Origin: Bacillus gobiensis
GTDB taxonomy: Bacteria > Bacillota > Bacilli > Bacillales > Bacillaceae
Length of the DNA stretch: 64,000 nt
Assembly: GCF_001278705.1 (NCBI RefSeq)
Contig: NZ_CP012600.1
Coordinates: 2,480,190-2,544,189 of the forward strand
Direction: 5' to 3'
In this document: one piece after another, positions 1-8,710 of the stretch
Position numbering within the stretch: position 1 is the stretch's first letter
How the letters are laid out: each line of letters begins with the position of its first letter
Program-made: the position numbers and the translations under genes
Notes under the pieces: model-generated
Seen by the model: the letters and a program-made list of their open reading frames with translations, nothing else
Told to the model about the DNA's origin: nothing
Database searches by the model: none

Positions 1-227
1 TCACGGATTCTTACTGTACAGCATTAAATGAGTTCAGCCATGATGCGCTCTATCAAGATATTCACAGCATCTTTAATGAGTCTAAGGATGCACAGAGAAG
101 GTTATTTAATGTTATGTTTCAACACGGCTGGTATAAAGTCGAAGCTGAAAAAACCCAAAAGCTTCAGCAGGCATATACCCAATTTCAGAACACATTGGAG
201 AACCAGTCTCCATATCAGCAGCATTAA
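1..227 (+). CDS. spore coat protein, CotF family (3' end only)
   Basis: Only the last 74 codons are in the window; the frame starts at base 3 and the TAA stop is at 225-227. The visible protein contains DALYQDIHSIFNESKDAQ followed by a FNVMFQHGWYKVE-like stretch, the ending typical of CotF-type spore coat proteins, which are small helical proteins of the inner or outer coat. A strong hairpin follows four bases after the stop. The N-terminal half lies outside the window, so intactness cannot be judged. The assignment rests on family resemblance recalled from known coat proteins. Confidence 0.75.
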   Translation, partial: TDSYCTALNEFSHDALYQDIHSIFNESKDAQRRLFNVMFQHGWYKVEAEKTQKLQQAYTQFQNTLENQSPYQQH

Positions 228-231
228 CAAT

Positions 232-273
232 GAACAAAAGGCAAATAACAACATTGTTATCTGCCTTTTGTTC
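232..273 (+). terminator. Rho-independent terminator after coat gene
   Basis: Arms of 20 bases (GAACAAAAGGCA... and ...TGCCTTTTGTTC) with a single mismatch lie directly behind the coat gene stop. The T-rich right arm ends the structure. It could also serve the converging glyoxalase-fold gene. Confidence 0.8.
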
Positions 274-312
274 GTTCAGTTTTAAAAGAAAGCTGCACTG
301 TTTTCAATAGAA

Positions 313-771
313 TTACACATTAATTTCACGCATCGAACCTAATACGATGTTATATCCATCAGGGTCTTTAATACACGTGTTTTTAAACTCCCATTTGCCG
401 TGTATACCTGTAAACGGTTCTGCTGCAATTTGTCCTCCATTTCCACGTACTTCTTCAAATAAAGAGTCCAAGTCATCCCAGCTAACGTGTATATATGTGT
501 CCCAACCGTAATCAGGACCCTCCCAATCAGTCGGATAATCTGGTCGCTTTTTTGCTAAAGCGTTCGGTCGCACATCATTAGGAGAGTTCGCCTGTTGCAG
601 AATAATTATCATATCGTCTCGTTCTGCGTGTCCCCAATCATCTACTCGGCATCCGAGGACATCACGGTAGTATTCCTGTGATTTTTTTAAGTCGGAGACT
701 AAACGGACTTGAATTGATAGTCCGAATTTCCCCCTCTTTTTGGTATCCACCTTGTCTTTATTTTCGTTCAT
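313..771 (-). CDS. VOC (glyoxalase/bleomycin-resistance fold) protein
   Basis: A 152-residue protein of the vicinal oxygen chelate superfamily. After a charged 15-residue head it reads SIQVRLVSDLKKSQEYYRDV, the first beta-alpha-beta unit of the fold, and ends with IKDPDGYNIVLGS, the usual second-module signature. Such proteins are single-domain metal-dependent lyases, dioxygenases or drug-binding proteins; the substrate cannot be read from sequence. The start at 771 is chosen because AAAGGAG at 780-786 sits 8 bases upstream of it; the longer frame from 789 would place this ribosome site inside the coding region. It is a lone gene. Confidence 0.8.
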   Translation of the reverse strand: MNENKDKVDTKKRGKFGLSIQVRLVSDLKKSQEYYRDVLGCRVDDWGHAERDDMIIILQQANSPNDVRPNALAKKRPDYPTDWEGPDYGWDTYIHVSWDDLDSLFEEVRGNGGQIAAEPFTGIHGKWEFKNTCIKDPDGYNIVLGSMREINV

Positions 772-1025
772 ATTCATGTCTCCTTTCAATTACAGTATTG
801 ATTGAAAAAGGCATTCATGATTATGTTCTACTAATTACTATCATGTTCCTTTTTGATTTTATTTTTTAAAATGGAATATGGAATCATATTCTTTTACTTA
901 TATTATTATTCTCATATGTGATTCTCTTTTAGAAAAAGGCAAATAAAATAACAGGCAAATAAAAGGATTACTAGTGGTAAGATACGAATTCAATTAGGGG
1001 ATAAATTTAGAATGAGGTGAAAAAG

Positions 1026-1742
1026 ATGGGGGCAGCAAAAAAACTAATACCAATTGAAGCAGCTAAACGGTTTATTACTAAACACTTCCCTGACTGTCAA
1101 GGAGCTGTATTGGCTGGAAGTGTTGTTAGAGGTGAGGCAACAGATACGTCTGACCTTGACATTGTTGTTTTTGATAACAGCATAACATCATCCTACAGAG
1201 AGTCATTCATTGATTTTGGTTGGGCAATTGAGGTTTTTGTTCATAATTTAACTTCCTATAAACATTTTTTCAATTTGGATTATCAAGATGCAAAACCTTC
1301 GATGCAAAGAATGATAGTAGAGGGGATTATACTAAAAGATCAAGGAATCATAGATTCTATAAAAAAAGAAGCTAAAGAAATGCTAGATAATGGTCCTCAA
1401 AAGTGGACAAAAGAAACAATTAGGATAAAACGTTATTTTATAACTGATGTACTTGATGATTTTATAGGATGTAATAATCGAGCTGAAGAATTATTTATAG
1501 CAAACACATTAGCCGAGCTTATTCATGAGTTTGTTTTAAGAACAAATGGCCATTGGATAGGTTCTTCGAAATGGATGATTCGTGCTTTGAAGCATTATGA
1601 TATAAATTTCGCTGAAGAATTTGTTGAAGCCTTTGACGTTTTTTATAGAACAGGTGATAAAAGCAAAGTTATTCTAATAAGTGAAATGGTTTTAGAACCG
1701 CACGGCGGACGATTGTTTGAAGGATTTTCTTTAGGGAAATGA
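1026..1742 (+). CDS. nucleotidyltransferase-domain protein
   Basis: A 238-residue protein with the polymerase-beta type nucleotidyltransferase signature: GS at residues 31-32 and the metal-binding pair DLD at 43-45, inside GAVLAGSVVRGEATDTSDLD. Family members transfer a nucleoside monophosphate to antibiotics, proteins or RNA ends; the acceptor here is unknown. The C-terminal two thirds is helical and lacks recognisable motifs. ATG 1026 is preferred over the in-frame GTG at 1017, because GAGGTGA at 1014-1020 is well spaced for 1026. Base composition is AT-richer than neighbouring genes, so recent acquisition is possible. Resemblance to aminoglycoside adenylyltransferases is only at fold level. 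Confidence 0.7.
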   Translation: MGAAKKLIPIEAAKRFITKHFPDCQGAVLAGSVVRGEATDTSDLDIVVFDNSITSSYRESFIDFGWAIEVFVHNLTSYKHFFNLDYQDAKPSMQRMIVEGIILKDQGIIDSIKKEAKEMLDNGPQKWTKETIRIKRYFITDVLDDFIGCNNRAEELFIANTLAELIHEFVLRTNGHWIGSSKWMIRALKHYDINFAEEFVEAFDVFYRTGDKSKVILISEMVLEPHGGRLFEGFSLGK

Positions 1743-1943
1743 AGGTTAGACACCAAGTTTCCAACAACCGAAACCAAGGTTGCAGCGTTCTCCCTTTTGC
1801 CAAACTTATCTAAAAAAGTGTATTTAGTCGAATGAGAAAGCCTTGCAAATGCTCCATCATTACATTTAGAGGCAGATGACAGTTTGAAACGGGGCACATT
1901 TCCTTTAGTCTAATTATTTATCAAAAATAGAGCCCCGTGATTG

Positions 1944-2195
1944 TTATTCCTTTCCATTCTTCCTATGCTCTTCATTCAACGTTTTGATATGGTAGATGAC
2001 TTCTTTAATTTCTTTCTTAGCATCAGGATAGGTTCCGTTCCAGTGCTTGGCAAGAGCTGGCATGCTTTTTGCGATATGAGTGTAAATAATCCACATTTCT
2101 ACTTGCTTTTTTAAATCTTCATCTGTTTCGCCAAGCAAGAGTTCCGTGTACTTTTCTAGAAGACCATCGATTTGTTCCTCTAATTTATTTGACAA
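1944..2195 (-). CDS. yusU: YusU-like small protein (DUF2573)
   Basis: An 83-residue acidic helical protein of unknown function, recognised as YusU because it has the same length and character and follows the yusV ATPase gene 50 bases downstream, as in B. subtilis. Two long amphipathic helices are predicted by eye, with no cysteines or membrane segment. The start is TTG at 2195, with AGGAGAG about 9 bases upstream. It is the last gene of the yfiZ-yfhA-yusV-yusU transcription unit and so probably shares the Fur control seen upstream. A role in siderophore uptake is inference from position only. Confidence 0.75.
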   Translation of the reverse strand: MSNKLEEQIDGLLEKYTELLLGETDEDLKKQVEMWIIYTHIAKSMPALAKHWNGTYPDAKKEIKEVIYHIKTLNEEHRKNGKE

Positions 2196-2245
2196 CGAAT
2201 TTCTCTCCTTTTCTCATTGAAACATTTTACGTCTGCACCGTAATA

Positions 2246-3067
2246 CTATGCATTTTGCTCCAAACTGACCTGTCTGACAATACATCTGCCCCGTCCATGA
2301 GGAATGCAAAGCGGAGTACCAAACAGCGGATCACTTGTTACTTGGCAGTTCATTCCAAACACTTCCTGAACAAGATTACAATTCATAATTGTTTCAGGTC
2401 TCCCCTCAGCATAAATCTTCTTGTCTTTTATGGCAATCAGATGATGCGCATATCGGCAGGCAAGGTTCAAATCATGCAGAACCATAACGATGGTGCGCTT
2501 TTCTTTTTCATTTAATTCAAACAGAAGGTCGAGAATTTCAATTTGATGAGTCATATCTAGATAAGTCGTTGGTTCGTCAAGCAGGATGATATCCGTTTCC
2601 TGTGCTAGAGTCATTGCGATCCAAGCTCTTTGCCTTTGGCCGCCAGAGAGTGAATCAACTGTTCTTTCTGCTAATTCTTTCGTTCCTGTGGCCTCGAGTG
2701 CCCGTTCAACTGCTTCTTCGTCTTCTTCCGACCATTGCTTCAGCCAATTTTGATATGGGTATCTGCCTTGTTTTACAAGCTGAAGAACTGTAAGACCTTC
2801 CGGAGCAGCAGGTCCTTGAGGCAAGATGGAGAGCTCTCTTGCAACCTCCTTAGTTGGAAGCTTTGCAATGGACTTACCTTCCAAAAGAACAGATCCTCCT
2901 TTTGGTTTCATCAGCCTGGCTAAAGACCTTAGAAGGGTTGATTTGCCGCAGCCATTGCTGCCGATGAATACTGTAATTTCACCTTTTGGTATTGTTACGT
3001 TTAACTCATCAATAATCAAACTATCTCCATATCCCAGGCTTAACGTGTTTGTTGATATAGCACTCAT
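2246..3067 (-). CDS. yusV: siderophore ABC transporter ATPase YusV
   Basis: A 273-residue ATPase of the FecE/FhuC class that powers import of ferric hydroxamate siderophores; in B. subtilis YusV serves YfiYZ-YfhA (schizokinen/arthrobactin uptake) and other importers. Visible motifs are Walker A GSNGCGKST (36-44), Q-loop ILPQG (about 81-85), signature LSGGQ (140-144), Walker B IILLDEP (160-166) and the switch histidine in VLHDLN. All catalytic residues are intact. ATG 3067 has GGAGTGG 7 bases upstream. It lies 18 bases after yfhA and is co-oriented with both permease genes, so one operon is expected. Confidence 0.92.
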   Translation of the reverse strand: MSAISTNTLSLGYGDSLIIDELNVTIPKGEITVFIGSNGCGKSTLLRSLARLMKPKGGSVLLEGKSIAKLPTKEVARELSILPQGPAAPEGLTVLQLVKQGRYPYQNWLKQWSEEDEEAVERALEATGTKELAERTVDSLSGGQRQRAWIAMTLAQETDIILLDEPTTYLDMTHQIEILDLLFELNEKEKRTIVMVLHDLNLACRYAHHLIAIKDKKIYAEGRPETIMNCNLVQEVFGMNCQVTSDPLFGTPLCIPHGRGRCIVRQVSLEQNA

Positions 3068-3085
3068 AATCTGAATCCACTCCTT

Positions 3086-4141
3086 CTATTGATTTCTGCT
3101 TTTATAAAGCAAGTAGATAAAATAAGGTGCGCCGATCGCCGCTGTAAATACTCCAGCCGGAATTTCCAAAGGGGCGAATGCGCTTTTTCCAATTAAGTCA
3201 GCTAGAACAACTAGTAAACCGCCGAGCAATGATGCAGATGGCAGCAATGCGCCGAAGGAAGATCCGACCAGCCTTCGCGCGATGTGCGGAGCAATAAGCC
3301 CGACAAACCCAATGGCTCCTGCAAAAGATACAGCGCAGGCTGTCAATGCTGTACTTAGAAGCAGCAAATACAAACGGTGGAGCTGAACCTTGCTCCCCAC
3401 TCCTTTAGCTACTTCTTCACCAAGCCCTTGAATATTCACATGGCGGATAGCAAGAAAAGAAAGGAGTAACAGTACAACTGCCGCAACACCTAATACGTAA
3501 ACCTCACTCCAGTTTGCTCCATAAACTGATCCTGTGATCCAAATATTCGCTTGCTGTACTCTGTGGATAGGCCCTTTTATCATCAAAAGTGTGGTCAATG
3601 ACTGAGCAAGCATTGACGTTCCTATCCCAATTAATATCAGACGAAAAGTAGATACTCCGTTTTTATAAGAAAGTGCGTACACTACCATGCCTGTTATTGA
3701 TGCACCGGCAAATGCGGCAAGGGGCTGCCATGCAATATTGACGGTTAAAGCGCCGCTGCTCGTTGAAAAAAGCAAAATAAACAAAACTATGGCTACAGAT
3801 GCACCGCCGGTAACTCCGATGATATCGGGAGACGCCAGCGGATTGCGGATGAGCCCTTGAAGTATGCTTCCTGCAGCTGCCAGACAGATTCCCGCCAATA
3901 GGGCAATAAGTATTCTTGGCATTCGAAAGCTTTGGACGACAAGCTGATCAAGTTTTGAACCAATTCCGAGCAGCGATTTGCCAACGTCAAGAGGAGAAAT
4001 AAATCGATCTCCGACTCCGGCGCTCACAATAATTGACAGAACTGTTATGCACACTAATATGAGAAAGGTGATAACGGCTCTTTTATCTAATAAATATGAA
4101 ATGTTTCCTTTATTTACTCTCATCGGACGATAATTCTTCAT
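3086..4141 (-). CDS. yfhA: siderophore ABC permease YfhA
   Basis: A 351-residue integral membrane protein of the FecCD/BtuC permease family with about nine or ten hydrophobic segments. The family loop GLIRNPLASPDIIG follows the second segment, and GFVGLIAPHIARRLVG near residue 285 is the cytoplasmic coupling helix that contacts the ATPase. It forms a heterodimer with YfiZ. Its ATG overlaps the yfiZ stop by four bases (ATGA), indicating translational coupling, and an additional AAGGGGA site precedes it. The product moves ferric hydroxamate siderophores across the membrane; the exact ligand is inferred from orthology. Confidence 0.9.
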   Translation of the reverse strand: MKNYRPMRVNKGNISYLLDKRAVITFLILVCITVLSIIVSAGVGDRFISPLDVGKSLLGIGSKLDQLVVQSFRMPRILIALLAGICLAAAGSILQGLIRNPLASPDIIGVTGGASVAIVLFILLFSTSSGALTVNIAWQPLAAFAGASITGMVVYALSYKNGVSTFRLILIGIGTSMLAQSLTTLLMIKGPIHRVQQANIWITGSVYGANWSEVYVLGVAAVVLLLLSFLAIRHVNIQGLGEEVAKGVGSKVQLHRLYLLLLSTALTACAVSFAGAIGFVGLIAPHIARRLVGSSFGALLPSASLLGGLLVVLADLIGKSAFAPLEIPAGVFTAAIGAPYFIYLLYKSRNQ

Positions 4142-5139
4142 CGCTGATCCCCTTTTCTTGCTATGTAAATGAAGACAGGGGTGCCAATAATAGCAGTCAT
4201 CACACCGACTGGTACCTCTTCAGGCATAATAATGTACCTGGCTCCGATATCTGCTGTGATCAGTAGTATCGCTCCCAAAAGAGCGCAATATGGCAAAATC
4301 CAGCGATGGTCATTGCCGACAAGATATCTTGCAAAATGCGGAACTACAATTCCAATAAATCCTATTGGCCCTGCAATGGCGACTGCTCCCCCAGCAAGAA
4401 TAATGATGGACACGGCCATCATCAGTTTGATTAAGCCTGTTTTTTGGCCAAGGCTTTTCGCTACATCCTCCCCCATGATAAGCACATTAATTTTCCTGCC
4501 TAACAAAAAGCTTCCTATTAATGCAATAATCAGATAAGGAGAAAGAGAAAGAAGTAGCTGCAGGTTACGGCCTTGGACAGATCCTGCAAGCCAAAATAAA
4601 ACCTGCTCCAAAGCAGCTTCATTCACGGCAAGCATCCCCTGGGTCAAAGAAGAAAATAATGCCGCGATTGACGCTCCTGCAAGGGTAAGCTTTACCGGTG
4701 TAAGGCCATCTATGCCTATTGAGCTTATAAAATAAACGATAAATGCCGCAATTGCAGCCCCAGCAAATGCGATCCAGACGTTGGCTTGTAAGGATTGTAC
4801 ATGAAAAAAAATCATTGATACTACTACAAAGAATCCGGCTCCTGCGTTGACACCAAAAATGTCTGGGGAGGCTAATGGATTTTTCGTCAGCGCCTGCATC
4901 AATGCTCCAGCTACAGCCAGCGCAGCACCGACAACAGCAGCGACAAGCGCTCTTGGCAATCGGACATTCGTAATAATAAGATGCTCGTTTGATCCATTAA
5001 ATGCTTGAAACGCATCAATTGCTGTCTTCCATGATGTATCTGTATACCCATATACCACGCTGCAGCATATGGCAGCCAATGAAATCAAGATTAAAAATAA
5101 GGAGACCCAGATTTTTTGTCTATTCGTCACTAAAAGCAT
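4138..5139 (-). CDS. yfiZ: siderophore ABC permease YfiZ
   Basis: A 333-residue FecCD-family permease, partner of YfhA. It carries the paired signatures ALTKNPLASPDIFG (about residues 85-98) and GFIGIVVPHFARYLVG (about 265-280), and roughly nine or ten membrane segments. As first gene of the unit it lies 153 bases from the divergent binding-protein gene yfiY, with a perfect Fur palindrome 64 bases upstream of its start. Iron-replete repression is therefore expected. In B. subtilis yfiYZ-yfhA lie far from yusV; here permeases and ATPase are contiguous. Confidence 0.9.
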   Translation of the reverse strand: MLLVTNRQKIWVSLFLILISLAAICCSVVYGYTDTSWKTAIDAFQAFNGSNEHLIITNVRLPRALVAAVVGAALAVAGALMQALTKNPLASPDIFGVNAGAGFFVVVSMIFFHVQSLQANVWIAFAGAAIAAFIVYFISSIGIDGLTPVKLTLAGASIAALFSSLTQGMLAVNEAALEQVLFWLAGSVQGRNLQLLLSLSPYLIIALIGSFLLGRKINVLIMGEDVAKSLGQKTGLIKLMMAVSIIILAGGAVAIAGPIGFIGIVVPHFARYLVGNDHRWILPYCALLGAILLITADIGARYIIMPEEVPVGVMTAIIGTPVFIYIARKGDQR

Positions 5140-5202
5140 GTTTTGTTTCTCCTGATTGATAGAAATATTGCCTGCTTCTATAGTAACAAATTTTATTGAT
5201 CT

Positions 5203-5217
5203 TGAAAATCATTTTCA
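5203..5217. promoter_or_regulatory. Fur box, yfiZ side
   Basis: TGAAAATCATTTTCA is a perfect 7-1-7 inverted repeat matching the Bacillus Fur core TGATAATNATTATCA at most positions. It lies between divergent iron-uptake genes, 64 bases upstream of yfiZ. Confidence 0.85.
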
Positions 5218-5259
5218 ATTAAAGATTGACATTATTAATCCTTCACATTATGATCTAAT

Positions 5260-5274
5260 TGATAATGATTTTCA
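5260..5274. promoter_or_regulatory. Fur box, yfiY side
   Basis: TGATAATGATTTTCA matches the 7-1-7 Fur core with one difference between arms and lies directly before the AGGAGG ribosome site of yfiY (5276-5281). Bound repressor would cover the start of the message. Confidence 0.85.
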
Positions 5275-5292
5275 TAGGAGGATTTTACATAA

Positions 5293-6258
5293 ATGAAAAA
5301 TAGAATACTATTATCTTTATTTACTGTTATACTATTACTCATTCTTGCTGCATGTGGCGGCGGATCGTCTGAAGACAGTTCACCAGATAAAACTAGATCC
5401 ATAGACCACGCAATGGGAACTGCTGATGTTCCTTCTGAACCTAAAAAAGTCGTTGTTTTAACAAACGAAGGAACAGAAGCTTTGTTAGAACTGGGGATTA
5501 CACCTGTAGGGGCTGTCCAATCTTGGACCGGAGATCCTTGGTATGACCATATTAAAGACAGCATGAAGAATGTCAAAAACGTGGGGACAGAGAGCGAACC
5601 GAACATTGAAGCGATTGCCGAATTAGAGCCAGATTTAATCATCGGAAATAAAATTCGTCAAGAGCAAGTCTATGAACAGCTTTCCGAAATCGCGCCAACA
5701 GTTTTTTCCGAAGAGCTCCGCGGTGATTGGAAAGTAAATTTCAATCTCTATGCAAATGCAGTCAATAAAGAACAAAAAGGAAAAGAAATTATCGATCAAT
5801 TCGATAAGCGAGTGACAGATTTAAGTGAAAAGCTTGGAGATAAAAAAGAGAAAAAGGTTTCCGTAGTCAGGTTTATGGCTGGCCAATCACGGATTTATTA
5901 TAAAGATTCTTTTCCTGGTGTAATATTGGGCCAGCTCGGATTTAAATATCCTGCAAATCAGGACAAAATATTTGAATCTCAAGACGACAAGTTTGCATAT
6001 ATGACTGAAAGCAAGGAATCAATCCCGGAGATGGACGGAGATGTTCTATTTTACTTCACTTATAAACCAGCTGAATCTGAAAAAGATGCGAGTGAGTGGG
6101 AGAATAATTGGACGAACGATCCGCTTTGGAAAAATTTAAAGGCTGTTAAGTCAGGAAATGCGCATAAAGTTAATGATACAGTTTGGACAACTGCAGGCGG
6201 AGTGAAAGCTGCGAATCTGCTGCTTGACGATATTGAATCTTACTTCCTGGAAAAGTAA
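5293..6258 (+). CDS. yfiY: siderophore-binding lipoprotein YfiY
   Basis: A 321-residue extracellular lipoprotein that captures ferric hydroxamate siderophore and delivers it to YfiZ-YfhA. A 20-residue signal peptide ends in the lipobox LAAC (Cys21), followed by a Gly/Ser/Asp linker and a class III (TroA-like) two-lobe binding domain. PKKVVVLTNEGTEALLELG starts the first lobe and IEAIAELEPDLIIG is the family signature. AGGAGG at 5276-5281 precedes the ATG. It is divergent from the permease operon, with Fur boxes between. A terminator follows. Ligand assignment to schizokinen-type siderophores is by orthology. Confidence 0.9.
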   Translation: MKNRILLSLFTVILLLILAACGGGSSEDSSPDKTRSIDHAMGTADVPSEPKKVVVLTNEGTEALLELGITPVGAVQSWTGDPWYDHIKDSMKNVKNVGTESEPNIEAIAELEPDLIIGNKIRQEQVYEQLSEIAPTVFSEELRGDWKVNFNLYANAVNKEQKGKEIIDQFDKRVTDLSEKLGDKKEKKVSVVRFMAGQSRIYYKDSFPGVILGQLGFKYPANQDKIFESQDDKFAYMTESKESIPEMDGDVLFYFTYKPAESEKDASEWENNWTNDPLWKNLKAVKSGNAHKVNDTVWTTAGGVKAANLLLDDIESYFLEK

Positions 6259-6272
6259 AAAAAGCAGTTTAA

Positions 6273-6305
6273 AGAAGAGCCCTCACGATTTGTGAGGGCT
6301 CTTCT
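6273..6305. terminator. convergent terminator yfiY / yusW
   Basis: A perfect stem (AGAAGAGCCCTCAC with its complement, 5-base loop) sits between the stop of yfiY and the stop of the converging yusW, overlapping the latter. Runs of A and T flank both sides, so it can act in both directions. Confidence 0.85.
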
Positions 6306-6744
6306 TATGATAATTTAATTGGTTTCCGTCCTTCATCGTTATTTCCAAATCAAGCTTTTCGTAATCTTCCTCTAAATTAAAGGAAGATAGGATGTCATGA
6401 ACTAACGAATCCTCTGATTGATTATTCTCCGGCTGCAGCTCGTCAAGCATCATTTTCATTTCTACTAACGCTTCGTCCCCGATATGATTGACTCCACTAA
6501 GGCCGTCTTTAATTTCTGCTGTTTCTTCTGGCGAATTGCGATAAATGGCTTGAAATGAATCCTGGTTTCCTTGTCCGTAGTAAACCGCAAGCTTGAAGCT
6601 TTTAAATGGGAGCGTCGATTGATCAACATCAACGGCATCCGCAACATTTAACGAACGGTCTTCTGTTTTTTCAAAACCGGCTAACCCGCATCCCGAAGTA
6701 ATGGCCACACAAACAATCATCATCATCTGCAAAGACAGACGCAT
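6283..6744 (-). CDS. yusW: YusW-like lipoprotein
   Basis: A 153-residue secreted lipoprotein of unknown function. The signal sequence ends with the lipobox TSGC (Cys19). The mature part carries the YusW-family block YGQGNQDSFQAIYR followed by LSGVNHIGDEALVEMKMMLD. Start ATG 6744 is chosen because GGGAG lies about 8 bases upstream and the signal peptide then has normal length; the frame can be read back to a GTG at 6768. It lies 81 bases after yusX on the same strand, the order seen in B. subtilis. The stop codon lies inside the terminator stem. Confidence 0.8.
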   Translation of the reverse strand: MRLSLQMMMIVCVAITSGCGLAGFEKTEDRSLNVADAVDVDQSTLPFKSFKLAVYYGQGNQDSFQAIYRNSPEETAEIKDGLSGVNHIGDEALVEMKMMLDELQPENNQSEDSLVHDILSSFNLEEDYEKLDLEITMKDGNQLNYHKKSPHKS

Positions 6745-6825
6745 GCTATTCAACTCCCATACGAACACTTTTTTCCTTTAGCATGCTCCACATGTTTGCA
6801 GGTTATGCGTGTCTTATCCTGCGGT

Positions 6826-8616
6826 TTAAGTTAAACGCAGAAATTCTTCAGCATCCTTTATAGAAAGCTCGATTGCATCCTCCCAAAACTCACGTTTTGT
6901 CAGATCAACGTTTAGATGCTTTGACGCCAGATCTTCAACTGTCATTGAAGCGGTATCCTTTAATAGCGCTATATACTTTTCCTCAAATCTCGCTCCTTCC
7001 TTCAATGCTCTTGCATAAATACCCAATGAAAATAAATATCCAAATGTATAAGGAAAATTATAAAAAGGCACAGATGTGATATAAAAATGAAGCTTTGAGG
7101 CCCAGAAATACGGTGCATAGTCGCCTAACGCATCACAATAGGCTTCTTTTTGCGCCTCAACCATCAATTGATTTAATCTCTCCGCAGAAACCATTCCTTT
7201 TTTTCTTTCTTCATAAAATCTTGTTTCAAACAGGAACCGGGCATGGATATTCATATAAAATGCGACACTTCTCTGAAGCTTATCTTCAAGCAATACCAAT
7301 TTTTGTTCGTCCGAATCGGCTTGCTTTAACGCCGCATCAGCGACAATCATTTCCGCAAATGTAGATGCAGTCTCGGCCACATTCATTGCATACCCTCTAT
7401 TTAAAGGGCGGACATCGAGCATTGCCTCCTGATGATAGGCATGCCCAAGTTCGTGGGCAAGGGTCGAAACGTTTGAGGCGCTGCCAGAAAACGTCATGAA
7501 AATTCTCGATTGTTCGCTTTCGGGGAAGCTCGTACAGAAGCCGCCCGGGCGTTTGCCATCCCGGTCTTCCGCTTCAATCCATCGGTCTTTAAACGCTTTT
7601 TCACTAAAAGATGAAAGCTTAGGAGCAAATGACTTGAACTGATCGACAATAAAATTAGCCGCTCTATCATACGAATACTCCCCTGCATCGGTTCCGATCG
7701 GGGCTTCCAGATCACACCAATCGAGCTTGTCGAGCCCTAAAAGTTCTGCTTTTCGATTTAAGTAATCGACAAACGGCTGTTTGTTATCGCTGATGACCTC
7801 CCACATGACATCCAATGTTTCTTCTTTCATCCGATTGATTTCAAGAGGCTCCTTTAAGACGTTGTTCCAGCGTCGTGCGCCATAAACATTTAACCTGAAT
7901 CCGCCAAGGTGATTCAGTGTTCGGCTAAGGATATCAGCATCCTGCTCCCATGCGCGATTTAAATTTTCTGTAATTATCTTTCGCGTATGGCGTTCCGGCC
8001 TTGCAGTTAGATTAGAGGCTTGGCCAACCGAAAGCATTTTCGTTTCTCCGTCGTCTTCATACGGAATTTTAATTTTAGAAACGATTGCATTGTACAGATC
8101 TCCCCAAGAATGATAACCATCAACTGCAATCCCTTGAATAAGCGTCTCCTGTTCGACCGAAAGACGATCTTTTACCTTTTCTCTTCTTTCATTTAATATG
8201 TATGAAATTTCTTTTATTTCTTCCTGCTGCAGCAGTTCGTTCCAAAGGCTTTTGTCAATTTCCGAGAGCTTTTTATCGAATAAGACCAAAGAGTTATGAA
8301 ATGTTGCACTTAACTGTGTGATCTCTGATCGTTTCTGATTTGCCTTTAAGTCTTTCATATTTTGAGCCTGTAAGCAGCTGACAAATGCTCCAGCCTGTCT
8401 TGTCTTCTTCACGACACTTTCGAATAAGCTGAGAATGGCTGACAATTCATTTATATCACCGGTATGCTTAGGACTGGTAAAGGACTTGACCTGTTCATGA
8501 AAAGCAGACAATTCTTCTCTGATCATATTCAAATAGGAAGCAAACTCTTCTGAATGGCTCCCTCCTTTAAAGAACACATCCAGATTCCAGGTTTCTTTTA
8601 AATTATTTAGTGTCAT
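6826..8616 (-). CDS. yusX: M3 family oligoendopeptidase YusX
   Basis: A 596-residue cytosolic zinc metallopeptidase of the M3B (oligoendopeptidase F) family, which trims peptides of about 6-20 residues. The zinc site HELGH is at residues 388-392, with the third ligand glutamate in AETAS near 415; an all-helical N-terminal domain precedes it. C-terminal YNFPYTFGYLFSLGIYA is the family's substrate-binding tyrosine region. Length is normal. ATG 8616 has AAGGGAG about 8 bases upstream. It is probably transcribed with yusW. Confidence 0.9.
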   Translation of the reverse strand: MTLNNLKETWNLDVFFKGGSHSEEFASYLNMIREELSAFHEQVKSFTSPKHTGDINELSAILSLFESVVKKTRQAGAFVSCLQAQNMKDLKANQKRSEITQLSATFHNSLVLFDKKLSEIDKSLWNELLQQEEIKEISYILNERREKVKDRLSVEQETLIQGIAVDGYHSWGDLYNAIVSKIKIPYEDDGETKMLSVGQASNLTARPERHTRKIITENLNRAWEQDADILSRTLNHLGGFRLNVYGARRWNNVLKEPLEINRMKEETLDVMWEVISDNKQPFVDYLNRKAELLGLDKLDWCDLEAPIGTDAGEYSYDRAANFIVDQFKSFAPKLSSFSEKAFKDRWIEAEDRDGKRPGGFCTSFPESEQSRIFMTFSGSASNVSTLAHELGHAYHQEAMLDVRPLNRGYAMNVAETASTFAEMIVADAALKQADSDEQKLVLLEDKLQRSVAFYMNIHARFLFETRFYEERKKGMVSAERLNQLMVEAQKEAYCDALGDYAPYFWASKLHFYITSVPFYNFPYTFGYLFSLGIYARALKEGARFEEKYIALLKDTASMTVEDLASKHLNVDLTKREFWEDAIELSIKDAEEFLRLT

Positions 8617-8671
8617 ACCTATTCTCCCTTCTCGACTATTCTTTTTATTATAAGCTAATTATGAAAATATT

Positions 8672-8710
8672 GTTAGAAAGAAAAAGAGCCTCCGACTAAG
8701 TCAGAAGCTC
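8672..8710 (-). terminator. terminator of carboxypeptidase gene
   Basis: On the minus strand a 12-pair stem with two G-U pairs (GAGCTTCTGACT / AGTCGGAGGCTC) starts at the stop codon and is followed by TTTTTCTTT. Confidence 0.8.

Noticed and set aside
1643..1897. 84-codon frame on the minus strand overlapping the end of the nucleotidyltransferase gene
   Set aside because: No ribosome site, half of it is antisense to a real gene, and the rest has no recognisable family.
1889..1938. Possible hairpin ACGGGGC/GCCCCGT
   Set aside because: Only 7-base arms with a 36-base loop; too weak to call a terminator or riboswitch.
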